Assembly: GCA_947044405.1 (NCBI GenBank)
Contig: CAMRHE010000011.1
Location: 10,641,001-10,705,000, forward strand
DNA: 64,000 nt
Source: Leptodactylus fallax
Taxonomy: Eukaryota > Chordata > Amphibia > Anura > Leptodactylidae
Direction: 5' to 3'
Shown: piece after piece, positions 35,641-47,944 of the stretch
Layout: the number at the start of each line of letters is the position of its first letter
Numbering within the stretch: the stretch's first letter is position 1
The notes under the pieces: generated by a model
Told to the model about the DNA's origin: nothing
Databases searched by the model: none
The model's input: only the letters and a program-made list of their open reading frames with translations
Position numbers and translations under genes: made by a program

Positions 35641-36095
35641 CATAGTACAACACTCCCGTGCGGTGACCCACTGTCTGGATACTGGCCCATACCAGGGGCT
35701 GCTGAACCGCCATAAGACTTCATATGTGGCCTGCTATCATCAGCAGATACTGTGGCAATTCTAATGGCAGCTCAGGCTAGTCCAAAAGTGAGTTACGATG
35801 AGGTGAATCTACAGATATTTGAAGACCTCTCACCCTCCACTTTGCTCAAGAGGAATATCCGTAAACCTTTGCTAGAGGCTCTCCAGGCGCGTAACTTAAC
35901 ATACTCCTGGCTATTTCCTTTTGGCCTCCCCATATTAAAAATGACTTGAAGGCTACGTGGACAGTCCTGGACATTCCCCCGATACTGATCTCGTCTTGGC
36001 TTCCAATTCCTGAAGAGGCAACCTTGACCCCGGTGCTCTCAGTCCTGGAGTCTCCTGGGGCGACGAACAGATTCAAGTTCCCTAAAGGCCACAAA
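35640..36095 (+). pseudogene. L1/Tx1-type LINE ORF1, C-terminal fragment
   Basis: Reads ILMAAQASPKV then FEDLSPSTLLKRNIRKPLLE and ARNLTYSWLFPFGL, the C-terminal domain of L1-type ORF1 (compare TTLRLRRELLPVTTTLRK...LYRWGFPVKL in the copy at 60611). A frameshift near 35930 is followed by TWTVLDIPPI and SWLPIPEEA. The Gypsy element at 36101 interrupts it; its duplicated target CTAGT is part of this sequence. No matching LINE sequence is seen on the far side of that element. Confidence 0.65.
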
Positions 36096-36100
36096 CTAGT

Positions 36101-36950
36101 TGTTACTATCAGGGGACCTAAGCAGTACTAGTTAACACAAAACAAACAGCAATAAACTATACAGGAAATATCCTGTAGTAGAAAGGAAGCAGAGAAATGA
36201 GAGGTTTAAATAAACAACGCAAATCTTCAGATGTGAGGAAATTTTGAGATTAATAAAGGATATAACTAAATACTATGCAATAATGATGAAAGACAAACAA
36301 CAAGACATGAGAGAATAAGATAAACTCTGAAAATAAACTAAAACAAACACAAAAACAACAAACATATAATTGACAGTAACACACAACCTGCAGCAGGGAA
36401 TTTAAACCATCAAAGACTGCGAGGCAATCACAGACAACCTCTCTGAGAAATTTGCAGGGAATCACACCCAAAACAGGTAGCAGACCAAAATCATGTGTAA
36501 ACAGACTCCTATCTACAGAAAATACTAAAGTACACTTCTGGCCATGATTTCTTCCTAAAATGGCGTCAGAAGGAACGGACGCTAACTGAGTCTAGTTACA
36601 TAAGTCTAGTAGAGAAAAATACTAACATTTCAGAAAAGCCCTGTCTGTTCACACTTCAAAAACACTTTCCCGCAGTGAGAAGCATAGAATCTAATATTCT
36701 TGCTTACTCATGGTTTACATGCACAAAAATATCTGCTGGAAATGGTTACTGAATCTGAGGTTTCAAGAACGCAGTAAAGCTGAAACAGGCTGATCGCTGG
36801 ATAAAAGATGACACACTCAAAGTCCAGAAGAGACTGAGCTAAAAAAGCTAGCCAAACCAAACCCAGCCCCCAGAAACTCACATGACACCAAGCAACCAGG
36901 AAAAGGTAAAATCCGGAAAACAACAGAAACAAAAACACAGAACCATAACA
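36101..36950 (-). repeat. 3' LTR of the chromovirus
   Basis: On the plus strand starts TGTTACTATCAGGGGACC and ends ACCATAACA; TGTTA/TAACA are perfect inverted termini. Nearly identical to 52856-53701. Confidence 0.95.
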
Positions 36951-36964
36951 ATACCCCCCTCTGA
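36951..36964 (-). promoter_or_regulatory. Polypurine tract of the chromovirus
   Basis: On the minus strand CAGAGGGGGGTAT stands directly before the LTR, the expected plus-strand primer site. Confidence 0.6.
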
Positions 36965-36999
36965 AAAAAAGGGTTCACTAAACCCTTCCCAGCGCAATG

Positions 37000-37860
37000 G
37001 GCTTGGAAGGTCATCTTTGGAAAAACTCTGCAACAAGTCTATCTGCATGAATATCAGAAGCAGAAACTCTAGAATTATCTTCAGAGCCATAACCCTTCCA
37101 TTTAACAAGAAACTGTAACCTCCGTCTAGAGAACCTAGAATCAATAATCCTTTCAACTTCAAACTCTAAATCACCATCCACTACAATAGGATCAGGAGGC
37201 GCAAGCAAAGGAACTACTGGTGGAACAAACTTCTTCAACAAGGATTTATGAAAGACATCATGGATCTTTAAACTACTAGATAACTTCAGACAGAAGGAAA
37301 CAGGATTAATAACTTGGACAATCGCATATGGACCAATAAACCTGGGTTTAAACTTGGGGGAAGGAACTCTCATCTGGATATCCTTAGATGAGAGCCACAC
37401 CTTGTCACCAAGCCTAAAGATCGAGCCAACCGAACGTTTGCGGTTGGCAGAGACCTGAGCAAAATTTTGAGCCTTTTCCAAATTAACTAGGACTTGATCC
37501 CAAATATTCCTCATCCTATTACTCAAAAACTCCACATCAGGGCAATCAGAAGACTGCATCTGAGTAGAAATAAACCTAGGATGAAACCTCTGATAACAGA
37601 AAAAAGGAGAAACAAACCAAAGTTGCCGAGCTTGCCCTGTTATTAATAGCAAATTCAGCAAGAGGTAAAAAGGAAACCCAATCATTCTGATCAGATGCAA
37701 CAAAACACCGAAGATAAGACTCAAGAGTCTGATTAGACCTCTCAGTCTGTCCGCTAGTTTCAGGATGAAAAGCTGAAGAAAAAGACAAGGAAATTCCCAA
37801 CTTAGAACAAAAAGCCCTCCAAAAACGAGAAAAACTGTACACCTCTATCAGAAACTATAT
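37000..37860 (-). pseudogene. Integrase C-terminal half and chromodomain
   Basis: The frame 37576-37842 contains FHPETSGQTERSNQTLESYL, the end of the integrase catalytic core with its Glu. It shifts into 37011-37724, with DKVWLSSKDIQ, KFKPRFIGPYAIVQVINPVS and LKIHDVFHKSLLKKF (integrase C-terminal fold). FEVERIIDSRFSRRRLQFLV and KWKGYG then form a chromodomain. Chromodomains steer integration to particular chromatin marks. At least one frameshift near 37620 breaks the gene. Confidence 0.9.
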
Positions 37861-37989
37861 TTTCAGGAATTCCTTGCAGACGGACAATATTTTCAAAAAA
37901 CAAAAGGCACCAATTCTTTAGCACAGGGTAATATAGAAAGAGGAACAAAATGAACCATCTTAGAAAATCTATCACAAATTACCCAAATG

Positions 37990-38200
37990 ACAGTTTTACC
38001 TTATGAAGATGGCAACTCAGAATTAAAATCCATAGAGATGTGCGTCCAATGCCTAACAGGTAAGAGTAAAGGTGTTAACAACCCCGCTGGCTGCAAACGT
38101 GACGACTTAGACCTGGCACACACATCACATGACTGAACAAACTGCCGTACATCAAAAGACAAAGAAGGCCACCAAAAAAAAAAAACGATCAATCAAATCC
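37990..38200 (-). pseudogene. Integrase zinc-binding region
   Basis: Reads FFFWWPSLSFDVRQFVQSCD, VCARSKSSRLQPAGLLTPL and HWTHISMDF: the second half of the HHCC zinc region (Cys pair in CDVC) and the start of the catalytic core with its first Asp in SMDF. The following core sequence is broken. Confidence 0.82.
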
Positions 38201-38271
38201 CTAGTGCCAAAAATACCAGGATGGCCAGACAAGGTAGAACCATGAACTTCAGTCATAACTTGAACTTGTAA

Positions 38272-39014
38272 CTACAAAGGAACAAATAATTTGTCACCAG
38301 GACAAGCATCAGGTCGCAAATCCTGTCCCCTCTGAACTAAGGCTCTCAAATCTGGGGAATTAGCAGAAATTATTATCTCCTTGGCCAAAATATTCTCAGG
38401 CTCATTTATATCCTGTTGGTGAGCAGAAAAACTTTGATACAAGGCGTCAGCCTTAATATTCTTAGTACCAGGAATATAAGAAACTACAAAATTAAACCGA
38501 ATGAAAAATAATGCCCACGGAGCTTGTCTAGGGTTAAGGTGTTTAGCTGATTCCACAAACACAAGATTCTTATGATCAGTAAGGACCTGAATTACAGGAC
38601 GTGGCCCCTCTAACCAATGTCGCCACTCTTCAAAAGCCCATTTCATGGCGAGCAATTTACTATTCCATCATCATAATTCCTCTCGATCTGAGAAAACTTC
38701 CGAGAGAAGTAAGCACATGGGTTAACTCTAAAAGAAGAAGGAACTTTTTGAGATAGAACCACGCCCACTCCATCCTCAGCTGCATAAACTTCAACCAAAA
38801 AAGGCAGGGATGGATCCGGCTGCCTCAAAACAGGGGCCGAAGTAAACTTATCCTTTAGTTTTTCAAAAGCATCAACTGCCTTCTGTGACCAGTTGGAAAC
38901 ATCAACTCCCCTTTTCGTCATATCAGTAAGCGGTCTCGCCACCACAGAAAACCCCTTTATAAACTTTCCTATAAAAATTGGCAAAGCCCAAGAACTTTTG
39001 TAGAGCTTTTAAGG
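38272..39014 (-). pseudogene. RT thumb/connection and RNase H
   Basis: A first frame (38643-38984) has KGFSVVARPLTDMTKRG and then PFLVEVYAAEDGVGVVLSQK. A second (38272-38655) has VLTDHKNLVFVESAKHLNPR and IKADALYQSF. This is the usual step from RT to RNase H in Gypsy pol. The family motif VEVDASD reads VEVYAAE, so the first RNase H Asp is lost. A shift between the two frames lies around 38650. The sequence is interrupted upstream by a hAT-like element at 39023. Confidence 0.88.
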
Positions 39015-39324
39015 ATCTAGGTCAGGGGTGCACCGGTAGTGAGGTGAAGTGAGGCGGCCGCCTCAGGCGGCACTGTCAGTCACTGTCTTGGGGGCGGCTT
39101 TTTTTACATTCTATTTACTGTAAACCAGCCCAGGACAGGCCGCTTAAAAATAAAAAAACTGAACTGAGCGGGGCCTGTCCTGGACTGGTTTACGAGATCT
39201 CCGCATCTCAGCGCAGGTGGTGATACAATGACGTCATCACATCTCCTACGCTGAGATGCAGACGTGAGTGAAGAAGAGGCGGTGGCTCCACCAAGGGACC
39301 GCAGGTAGGTTTGGATAACTTTAT

Positions 39325-41166
39325 ATATATATATATATACTAGCAGAAGGACCCGGCTTCGCACGGGTACATATTTCATTTTTTGTTTGTGTAGTGGCCC
39401 CATAAGAATTGGACAGTTTTGCACTTGACACCCAGTATGGCAGTCCAGTATAGGTATAGTCTATTTATGGCTGTGTTGCTATGGAAACCTGGTAAATGAA
39501 ATGTGAACTTATATTGGCTGATGCACGTCATATGACTGAATATTTAAGGACCTGCGAACTGCTATTGACTCATACAGGTCATAAATAGCTTGGTTGCTAT
39601 GGAAACCTGGTGTAAAGCTGGGTGTATGTCAAGACTGAAGATCCTGCGATTTTCCATTGGTCCATAAGCGTCATGTGATCATGTGTATCTCAGTTTGGAT
39701 ATCAGTGAAAGACCTGCGATCGGTTATTATGGAAAACTTGGAATAAAGCTGTGTGTATGTGACCCTGTGTAACAGTGTCATCCACAGCGCCCTGCCCCTT
39801 TAAAGCTGACCCACAGCAGTGAAGAAAAATGGCTGGGTTGTTATGGAAACATGGAGTGCAGCTGTGTGAATGTGGCTGACAATGCCTTGTCAGATTGGAG
39901 ACGGGCTTGGGTCTGCTGAGAGTTTTCATTAGCTCAAGCAGCAGCCATGCGTTTTGCTGCAGGGGGCATGAGTAGTTTAAAAATGTTTAAATTTGTAAGA
40001 ATGCCGTCATCCAGTATGGCAGTCCAGTCTGTGGCATAAATACTGAGGTAGCAGTGATAATTGCTGCCACAGGGCCAGGGACATTAGGGGTCCCGGCAGG
40101 CCCCTGATGTTTTTTTGTTTTTTTTAATAGGCTGTTACCTGCTGGTGTTACACCAGCAGGTAACGGGCCCTATTTACTTACCGATCCCGGCTCCTGTTCA
40201 TGGCCGCCTGCGCCTTCTGCGGAGGTGGCTGTGAACAGGAGCAGGAATCGGTAAGTAAGGCCTGCAGGCCGTGAACCCCACAAACACTGCTATCATTATA
40301 CTCTAGGTCTTTTCAGACCCCAGAGTATAATGATCGGAGGCCCCGAGGAGTGGAGGGAACATAAAAAACACTGTTACTTACCTCTCCTGTGCTACAGAAG
40401 GCTTCGGGCCTCCTTGGTGATGTTCCAGACGTCGGTGGGCTAGTCCAACGTCATTATGCGAAGCGATGCATGCCTGGCTCACGTGACATCTGGTCCAACA
40501 TTGAAGATTGAAGAGGTAGCGGGAAGTACGTATACTATACTATATGAAGGGGCCACTATGGAGCATAATACTGTGTGCAAGGGCCACAAAGGGGCATAAT
40601 AGTGTATGCAGGGGCCACTATGGGGCATAATAGTGTGTGTAGGAATGCAGTTTGTGCGGGGGGTCGGTTGCCGGGGGGGTCCCATGTCAAATATTCGCCT
40701 TGGGGCCAGTATAGGTACAGTCTATTTATGGCTGTGTTGTTATGGAAACCTGGTAAATTAAATGTGAACTTATATTGGCTGATACACGTGATATGACTGA
40801 ATATTTAAGGACCTGCGAACTGCTATTGACTAATACATGTCATAAATAGCTTGGTTGCTATGGAAACCTATGTGCCTGAGGAGACTAAGCGCCTGCGAGC
40901 TTCTATTGGCTGATAAGGGACACGTGACCGTGTGTATGGCAGTTGGAATATGAGTGAAAGACTTGCAGGCTTGTATTAGCTAATGGAGGTCATTTTTTGG
41001 GAATACTGTATCCCAGGAACGGTACATCCTTTAGAGTTGAGACCCAAATCTAAAATATTCCCGGACACCTGATGTACATGTGTGCCAAATTTGGTGAGGA
41101 TCGGTCCAGTCGTTTGGTTGCACATAAAGAACAGACAGACAGACAGATAGACAGACAGAAACTCAT

Positions 41167-41200
<34 letters not shown>
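39325..41200. mobile_element. Unclassified insertion in a TA run, with internal duplication
   Basis: The left edge is (TA)n then ACTAGCAGAAGGACCCGGCT and CGCACGGGTA. The right edge is TTTGGTGAGGATCGGTCCAG, CAGACAGACAGACAG and (TA)n. Ends of this wording are common in animal repeats, but I cannot assign the class. A segment of about 125 bases is present twice in direct order (39447-39565 and 40709-40830), with a piece of the hAT-like family between them (40118-40705). Confidence 0.6.
40118..40705. repeat. Nested fragment of the hAT-like minisatellite family
   Basis: Contains TTACCTGCTGGTGTTACACC / GCAGGTAACGG inverted repeat, an ATTATACTCT...AGAGTATAAT hairpin at about 40294-40331 and about three minisatellite units at 40550-40640. 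It lies between two copies of a 125-base direct repeat. Confidence 0.7.
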
Positions 41201-41206
<6 letters not shown>

Positions 41207-41372
41207 GGCCGTTACCTACTGGAATATCCCCAAGGCGTCACGTGAGCCAGGCCGACGTCATTATGTTGCGACGCTGGTCTGTGCGACACTGAAGAGGGCC
41301 GAAAGCAGGGAGTGCACTGGAGGCCAGGTAAGTAACACTGGTTTTTATGTTTGTCACCACTGTGTCTCCGAT

Positions 41373-41412
41373 CATTATACTCTGGGGTCTGAAAAGACCC
41401 CAGAGTATAATA
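41373..41412. repeat. Hairpin of the hAT-like family, copy C
   Basis: ATTATACTCTGGGGTCTG then a short loop and AGACCCCAGAGTATAATA: a near-perfect stem of about 17 bp, same as in copies A, B and D. Confidence 0.9.
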
Positions 41413-41419
41413 ATAGTTC

Positions 41420-42385
41420 ATGGGTGCGTCACTATGGAGCAGAATACTGTGTGCAGGGGCCACTATGGGGCATAATTACATGTGCAGGGGCCACTATGGA
41501 GTATAATACTGTGTGCAGGGGCCACTATGGAGCATAATACTGTGTGCAGGGGCCACTGCATGGCATAATACCGTTTGCAGGGGCCACTCTTGAGCATAAT
41601 ACCGAGTGCAGGGGCCACTATGAGGCATAATACTGAGTGCAGAGGCCACTATGAGGCATAATACCATGTGCAAGGGCCACTGCAGGGCATAATATCAAGT
41701 ACAGGGGCCACTATGGAGCATAATACTGAGTGCAGGGGCCACTATGAAGCATAATACTGAGTGCAGAGGCCACTATGAGGCATAATACCGTGTGCAAGGG
41801 CCACTGCGGGGCATAATATCAAGTACAGGGGCCACTATGAAGCATAATACCAAGTGCAGGGGCCACTATGGAGCATAATACCGAGTGTAGTGGCCACTAT
41901 GGAGCATAATACCGTGTGCAGGGGCCACTATGGGCCATAATAACGTGTGCAGGGGCCACTATGGTCCATAATATCGTGTGCAGGGGCCACTATGGGCCAT
42001 AATACCGTGTGCAGGGGCCACTATGAGGTATAATATTATGTGCAGGGGCCACTACAGAGCATAATACCGAGTGCAGGGGCATGTTGCAGGGCATAATACC
42101 GTGTTCAGGGACCACTATGGAGCATAATACTGTGTGCAGGGACCGCTGCGGGACATAAAACCGTGTGCAGGGGCCACTATGAGGCATAATACCATGTGTA
42201 GGGGCCACTATGGTGCATAATACAGTGTGCAGGGGCCACTGAGGGGCATAATACCATGTGCAGGGGCCGCGCGGGGCAAAAACCCTGTGCAGGGGCCACT
42301 GCGGGGCATACCAATACCATGTGCAGGGGCCGATGCGGGGCATAATACCGTATGCAGGGGCCGCTGTGGGCCATAATACCGTGAA
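41420..42385. repeat. 31-bp minisatellite in hAT-like copy C
   Basis: About 31 units, the longest of the arrays, around GGGGCCACTATGGAGCATAA. Higher-order pairs are visible, for example repeated blocks with 'AGTGCAGAGGCC' near 41636 and 41760, which suggests local duplication of several units. Frames here translate the array only. Confidence 0.92.
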
Positions 42386-43852
42386 ATACTGTATTTAAAA
42401 AAAAAACCTACTCACCTGTGTCTTATGCTCCGATGTCTCCCACCACAGTCTGGTTCTGCTGCTCTGTTGTTTTCTTCTGGCGGAAGTCCCCACCGCACAT
42501 GATCGCTGAGGTCGCTGACACGGGACATCACAGTGCTGTGGGGAAGAAAACACCAGAGCAGCAGGACGCGCTGCGAGACACCTTCCCCAGCCTCATATTA
42601 AAAAAGTGTTTATCCTGGACAACCCCTTTAAGGTGGCACTTGGGCTTTAGTAAAGGGTCTTTCCAGCTCATTTTTATTGATATTCTATCCTTAGGACAGA
42701 TTATCAATAAGAGATCAGTTGACCCCTCCTCTGATCAGCTGTATGAAGGGGCTATGGCTCCTGTTTATATCACACGCTGTCTGTTTATAGTGACCGTGTG
42801 ATGTAATTACAGTCTTGTCACATAGATGTGTATAGTACGAGGCTGTAGTTACATTACATGGCCGCTATGAGATGAATGATAGATATGTAAACAGAGAAGC
42901 AGTCACGGCACTTTTACACAGGTAACAGGGTTCATTGAAACAGCTGATCAGTGGGGGTCCTGAGTTTTTGAGCCCCACTGATTAGTTTATTAATGACCTG
43001 AAAAACCTTTTAATTAGTTAACACCTGAGGCATTATTAATAAGGGACACTATTTATACAGGGTACACATGGATATTATTAATATAAAGATGCACTCGGGG
43101 TATTATTCATTATGGGGGGGGGTTATTTCATATATTTTATAATTGGGGGTAGCAGCAGGATGGGTGTGCAGGTGAGGACAATATGTGTTGGATGCCTGGA
43201 AAATTGAGGAGCCAAAGATGTCTGTGTTGCAAACTTTACAGAGACAAGTCACAGCTGGAAGAAGTGGTCATGGCGGTCCAAAGGGAAGAGACAGGAAATG
43301 TGAACGATTAGTCAGAGACGTCACCTGTAAGTCACAAAATGTTACTGCCCTGTATTCACCTAAATGATAGAGGATAAATATCTGATTGATGGGGGTCTGT
43401 CTGCTGAGACCCCCACTGAGCCTGAGAATTGGGTTTTTTACCCCCACTGGGTAGGAATTCAGCCTGACCACAGCCAGGCTGAATATAAGCGTGTCGCTTG
43501 GTGGATGGACAAACCCATGCGGCTCTTTTTCACTTCAATGGGAGTGCCGAAGATACCGAAGTCCAGTACTCAGCTATCTGCGGCACTCCTATTATAGAGA
43601 ATGGGTGCCACGTGGGCTCGTCCATCCACCAAGCAGAAGATGTGTGAAGTTACTTTCATTGTTAATGTCATGTTGTTGATTTCTGATACTGAAGTAATGC
43701 AGTAAGAAGAATTCTTAAAAATAACAAAAACAACAGTAACAATAACAGTGTGTGACGCTAACAGCATGTAAACGCAATTTTATATATTTTTTTTGGGGGG
43801 GGCGTCTTTCGATGGTCCGCCTCAGGCAGCAAAGAGGCTAGGTTCACCACTG

Positions 43853-45306
43853 ATCTACAGTAGGTTGTACCCAAACAAGAATAGCTAGTACTTTACTAGA
43901 ATCCATCTTAATTTCACAAGAGGACAGGATATAACCCAAAAAAGAAACTTCCTTAACTCCAAAGAGGCACTTAGATCCTTTGACAAATAAACAATTTTCT
44001 CTTAACACCTGAAACACAGATCGTACCTGCTCTACGTGGTTATCCCAATCAGGAGAAAAAAAAAAATCAATATCGTCAAGGTAGACTACAACAAATCTCC
44101 CAATAAACTGTTCCAGAATGTCATTCATGAATGACTGGAAAACTGCAGGAGCATTACTTAACCCAAAGGGCATAACCAAATACTCAAAATGTCCCTCTGG
44201 GGTATTAAAAGCAGTCTTCCACTCATCTCCATGCTTTATACAAATCAAATTATTAGCCCCCCTAAGATCAAGTTTAGTAAACCACACCGCACCACGTACT
44301 TGTGAAAACAAATCCGAAATCAAAGTCAAGGAATACTGAAATTTAACAGTAATTTTATTCAATTGCCGATAATCAATACAGGGTCTCAAAGAGCCGTCCT
44401 TTTTAGCTAGAATAAAGAACCTGGCTCCAAAAGGTAAGGTAGATGGTCGAATATGTCCTTTGTCCAATGACTCTTTAATATAAATTTTCATAGCATCATG
44501 CTCAGGAACAGATAGATTAAAAATCCTTCCTTTAGGGATTTTGGCTCCCGGAATCAAATTCACAGCAAAATCACAATCTCTGTGTGGAGGCAAAACTTCA
44601 GACTTAGTCGTAGAAAAAACATCAGAATAATCAGTCAAAAATTCTGGAACATCTACATCTACACCATCAACAGAAACAGCACAAACAGGAGTGGACACAG
44701 AACTACATTCACAACCCCAACTAAGCACCCTTCCTGAGCGCCAATCTAAAACAGGATTATGTTTCAACAGCCAGGGATAACCCAACACCAGGTCAGAATG
44801 AAGGTTTTCAAGCACCAAGAAATTAGCTATTTCCTCATGGCTGTCACTGACCTTTAAACATAATTTAGTAACAAACTGAGAGGAACAAGCAATGGGAGCA
44901 GCATCAATAGCATGAATAGGAAACCTCTCTTTCAGGGAAAAAAGAGAAAGGGCTAAGCACTTTGCAAAAGCTAAGTCCACTAGATTTAAGGCAGATCCAG
45001 AATCCACAAAAGCAGCTGCAACATGAGCAGCTAGTGAGCAAATAATAGTGACAAACAAAATAAGTTTACTACGAGTGCCAAAACCCACCTGTTTCTTTGG
45101 GATAACAGAAGAACGCACCGAACACTTATCGATAAAATGCAGAGGGCTTTCACAATAATAACAAAGTTTATGTTGTCTCCGAAAAATTCTTCGCTCAGCA
45201 GGAGTCTTAAACAAATCCACCTGCATAGGTTCATTCACAAACAGCTCATCATTATGTCTGGACTTACCTTCCAATCTTTCCCTTAAGCGATGGTCCACTT
45301 GAATAG
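43853..45306 (-). pseudogene. Chromovirus gag end, protease and reverse transcriptase
   Basis: One frame is open for 484 codons. In order: a zinc knuckle CYYCESPLHFIDKC (CX2CX4HX4C, last domain of gag), a protease with AAFVDSGSALNLV (Asp-Ser-Gly), a linker, then RT with IDYRQLNKITVK, FTKLDLRGANN (first Asp), HFEYLVMPFGLSNAPAVFQS, VVYLDDIDFF (catalytic Asp pair) and VSFLGYIL. Gag and pol appear fused in frame. The end is cut by the hAT-like element at 43852, so RT lacks its thumb here (continued at 39014). The start is cut by the hAT element at 45315. The core residues are intact. Confidence 0.92.
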
Positions 45307-45829
45307 CTAGAGACCAGGGTCGGACTGGCCCACTGGGGAACTGGTGAATCCCCTGGTGGGCCTCGAGCCCCGACTATTGGTCCGAATTTTGCCAATGCAA
45401 ATGCATAAGTCAGGGGCCCGATTGGAATGGTCAGGGGCCCGATCATGCCCCTGACCATCCCCATCGGGCTCCTGACAAATGCATTTGGGCAGGGCTGCTT
45501 TAACCATAGGACCAACTGTGCACTTGCACCGTGTCCTATGAGAGCGGAGGCCCCCTTTGGACAGCGGGACAGTCCTGCATTTTCTGTCCCGCGCTGTCCC
45601 AACTTCAGCTCATCAGCATCCTCTCAAGACAACGGTGAGTTATAGACAGCGATGTATCTAGAGGGGGTGCCGTCTGCACGCAGGATGGCGCAATGACGTC
45701 ATAGCATTGCGCATTTTGTGGTGAGACGTCCTGTTTGTGCACCTCGCAGAGAAGATAGACGGCGGCAGCGGAGCAGCAAGGGGAGTATAAGTTTTATTTT
45801 TTATTTTTTTTTCAGTTCTTATATATATG

Positions 45830-46090
45830 GCATAAATGGCCATTAGGGGTCATTATTCTTATAAGGGGGAGATTATTTATATAAGGGGCATAGAAAATAT
45901 AAGGGGTCATTGGGAGTATTATTACTATAGGGGGAAGATAATTTATGTAAGGGGGCTTAAAGAATATAAGGGACATTATTTATAAAAGGGGTCATTACTG
46001 GGGTCATTAATATAAGGAGGCATTAGGTTAGCAGTATTTATGTCAGGGGGCATAATATAAGGAGGCAATTGGGCAGTGTTAAATTAAGGA
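45830..46090. repeat. Degenerate tandem repeat, AAGGGGTCATTA type
   Basis: Irregular units around TATAAGGGG(G)CATTA and GGGGTCATTATT, about 25-35 bases apart, inside the hAT element. Confidence 0.7.
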
Positions 46091-46469
46091 GCACTTGGGC
46101 TTTATGACAAGGCTCTTTCAACTCATTTTTATTGATGATCAGTCCTCAGGATAGACCATTGATAAGAGATCAGGGATTATGACACTTGGGACCCCACTGA
46201 TTAGCTGTTTGAAAGGGCCATGGTGCACAGTGACTCCTTCTCAGTTTATTTTGCACACTGTACAGTTTGATAGTGATCGTGTGATGTATAGAAATGTATA
46301 GGACAAGGCTGTAGTTACATTGCATGGCCACTATGAAAGGAACGATACAATGTAAACAGAGAAGGGCTCATGGTGCAAGTACAAGGGCTGTGGTCCCCTT
46401 CAAACAGCTGATCAGCGGGGGTCCCGGATGTCAGAACTCCAGTGATTTTTTTTTTTTATTGAAAAAGGA

Positions 46470-46610
46470 GCCAAAGATGTTTGTGTTGCAAACTTTACAG
46501 AGACGAGTCACAACTTGAAGAAAAAGTAGCCATGGCGTTCCAGTCCAGATAGAGACAGAATGTGAATGATTACAGTCAGAGACGTCACCTGTAAGTCGTG
46601 AAATGTTTCC
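46470..46610. repeat. Conserved block shared with the hAT-like minisatellite family
   Basis: GGAGCCAAAGATGTTTGTGT...TTACAGAGAC and then AGAGACGTCACCTGTAAGTC also occur in copies B (26667), C (43210) and, reversed, D (50668-50795). The ends of this hAT element differ from theirs, so one block is shared by two families. It contains a strong splice-donor-like CTGTAAGT in every copy; no conserved frame was found. Confidence 0.75.
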
Positions 46611-46784
46611 TGTGCTGTATTCACCTAAATTGTCTGCAAAGTCCTGTGCAGAGTCTGTAGTTACCACTATGATGATGCAGGGAGCCGTCCGCTCCCTGAA
46701 GACTCTGGACTAGAACAGCAGGGGAGCGAGGAAAGGTGAGTATTGGTGTTTTTCTATTTTTGTTTGGTAGGAGAGGAACATAAT

Positions 46785-47010
46785 ATTGTGGGGGCAATTT
46801 GAGGTGGACATTAAACTGTGAGGGTAGGTGGAGGGGGAAATTATACTGGAGGGGGACATTAAACTGGGGGCAACATTAAACTGTGTGTGCACTTGGAGAG
46901 GGACATTATGCTGTGGGGGCAGATGGACGGGGACATTAATCTGTGGGGATAGCTGGAGGGAGACATTATAATGTATGGGGCCACTAGGGAGACATTATAA
47001 TTTGTGCAAG
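46785..47010. repeat. Minisatellite of about 30 bp, GGGGACATTAAACTGTG type
   Basis: Seven or so units around GGGGACATTA(A)ACTGTGGG. The unit differs from the 31-bp array of copies A-D but occupies the equivalent position after the conserved block. Confidence 0.8.
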
Positions 47011-47944
47011 TCAGGTATTTCTAAGTGTTGGTGTTGGGGGGTGGGGCAGTTATGAAACCTTTGCACTGGTCCCATTCAGGGGCCAGATCAGGTTGCAGGC
47101 AACATTGTAACGATGATTAAATATGGCCGGCTACCGGCGTAGCGCAGCAGCTGCAGACCATCCCTACCTTCTTCTGGGCCCCTCCCCCTGTAGCCCAGAT
47201 TCTGATGGGCAGCCCCAGGAACCAATCCAATTGCAGCTTGTTGCTGCAAGCGTCACTGATGACCTGAAACTGTGCGCGGCAGCGGGTTTCTGCAGAGGAG
47301 CCCCACCAGCAGTGTGGAAAGTAAGTACTACTTACCCACACAAACACAAAACAACTTTTTCTCCTATTTTGCCCCCAAATATTTCAACTTCACTGATGCT
47401 CTGGATCTATTGGCAGTTGTAGACCTCCCCCCCAGCTAATGTCCCACTGTATTGTTATGCTGGTGCCTGTTCTATGGCTCCAGCATAACAGTACCTAAGT
47501 CACAGAAACCGCCGAGTACTTGTCTTTCCGCCACTTTCAGTTTGAAAATGGAGGACACCCAGAGGACCTCATTATAGTCCATGTGTAACCTCCATTTTAA
47601 CAGTCCACCTCTCCGTCATTCGGGTCCCGTGGAGGACTTGTATGACAGAGGGCTTGCTGCAGTTGTGAATCTAGCATATGGTTATGGCTACACTACAACT
47701 TAAGTCATGAAACCAAAGATTGCTTTGTCGCCTTGGGACTCTTTCATACGTTAGTGAATGGGGTCACATTGGGACCCTCAGGTTGCAATGCGATTCCATT
47801 CACTAACATGAGTGAAGGAGTCATAGGGCGACATGGCGATCCACATGACGGCATCATTAACACTAGAAGTATATGATGATAAAAATTACAGTGCCAGAAA
47901 AGTGGTGTGCAAAACTCAAAAAGTTGCAATTTTTTTAGCAAAAT

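Larger units (their letters stand above)
39023..43852. mobile_element. hAT-like minisatellite element, copy C, both ends present
   Basis: Left end CAGGGGTGCACC (39023), right end GGTTCACCACTG (ending 43852), an imperfect 12-bp inverted repeat of hAT type. Flanks are ATCTAGGT (39015-39022) and ATCTACAG (43853-43860), matching in the first five of eight bases. It interrupts the RT-to-thumb part of the chromovirus pol. Inside are a CpG-rich block with AAACCAGCCCAGGACAGGCC, a second inserted element (39325-41200), a hairpin, the longest minisatellite, and the block GGAGCCAAAGATGTCTGTGT at 43210. No transposase was found. Confidence 0.78.

Noticed and set aside
36882..37118. Plus-strand frame across the LTR edge
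   Set aside because: Antisense of LTR and chromodomain; no motif.
18645..42385. Frames with repeated GPCTRYYAP or HSGPCTQYYAP-like peptides in the minisatellite arrays
   Set aside because: The 31-bp unit is not a multiple of three, the frames change between copies, and there are no gene signals; they are translated repeats.
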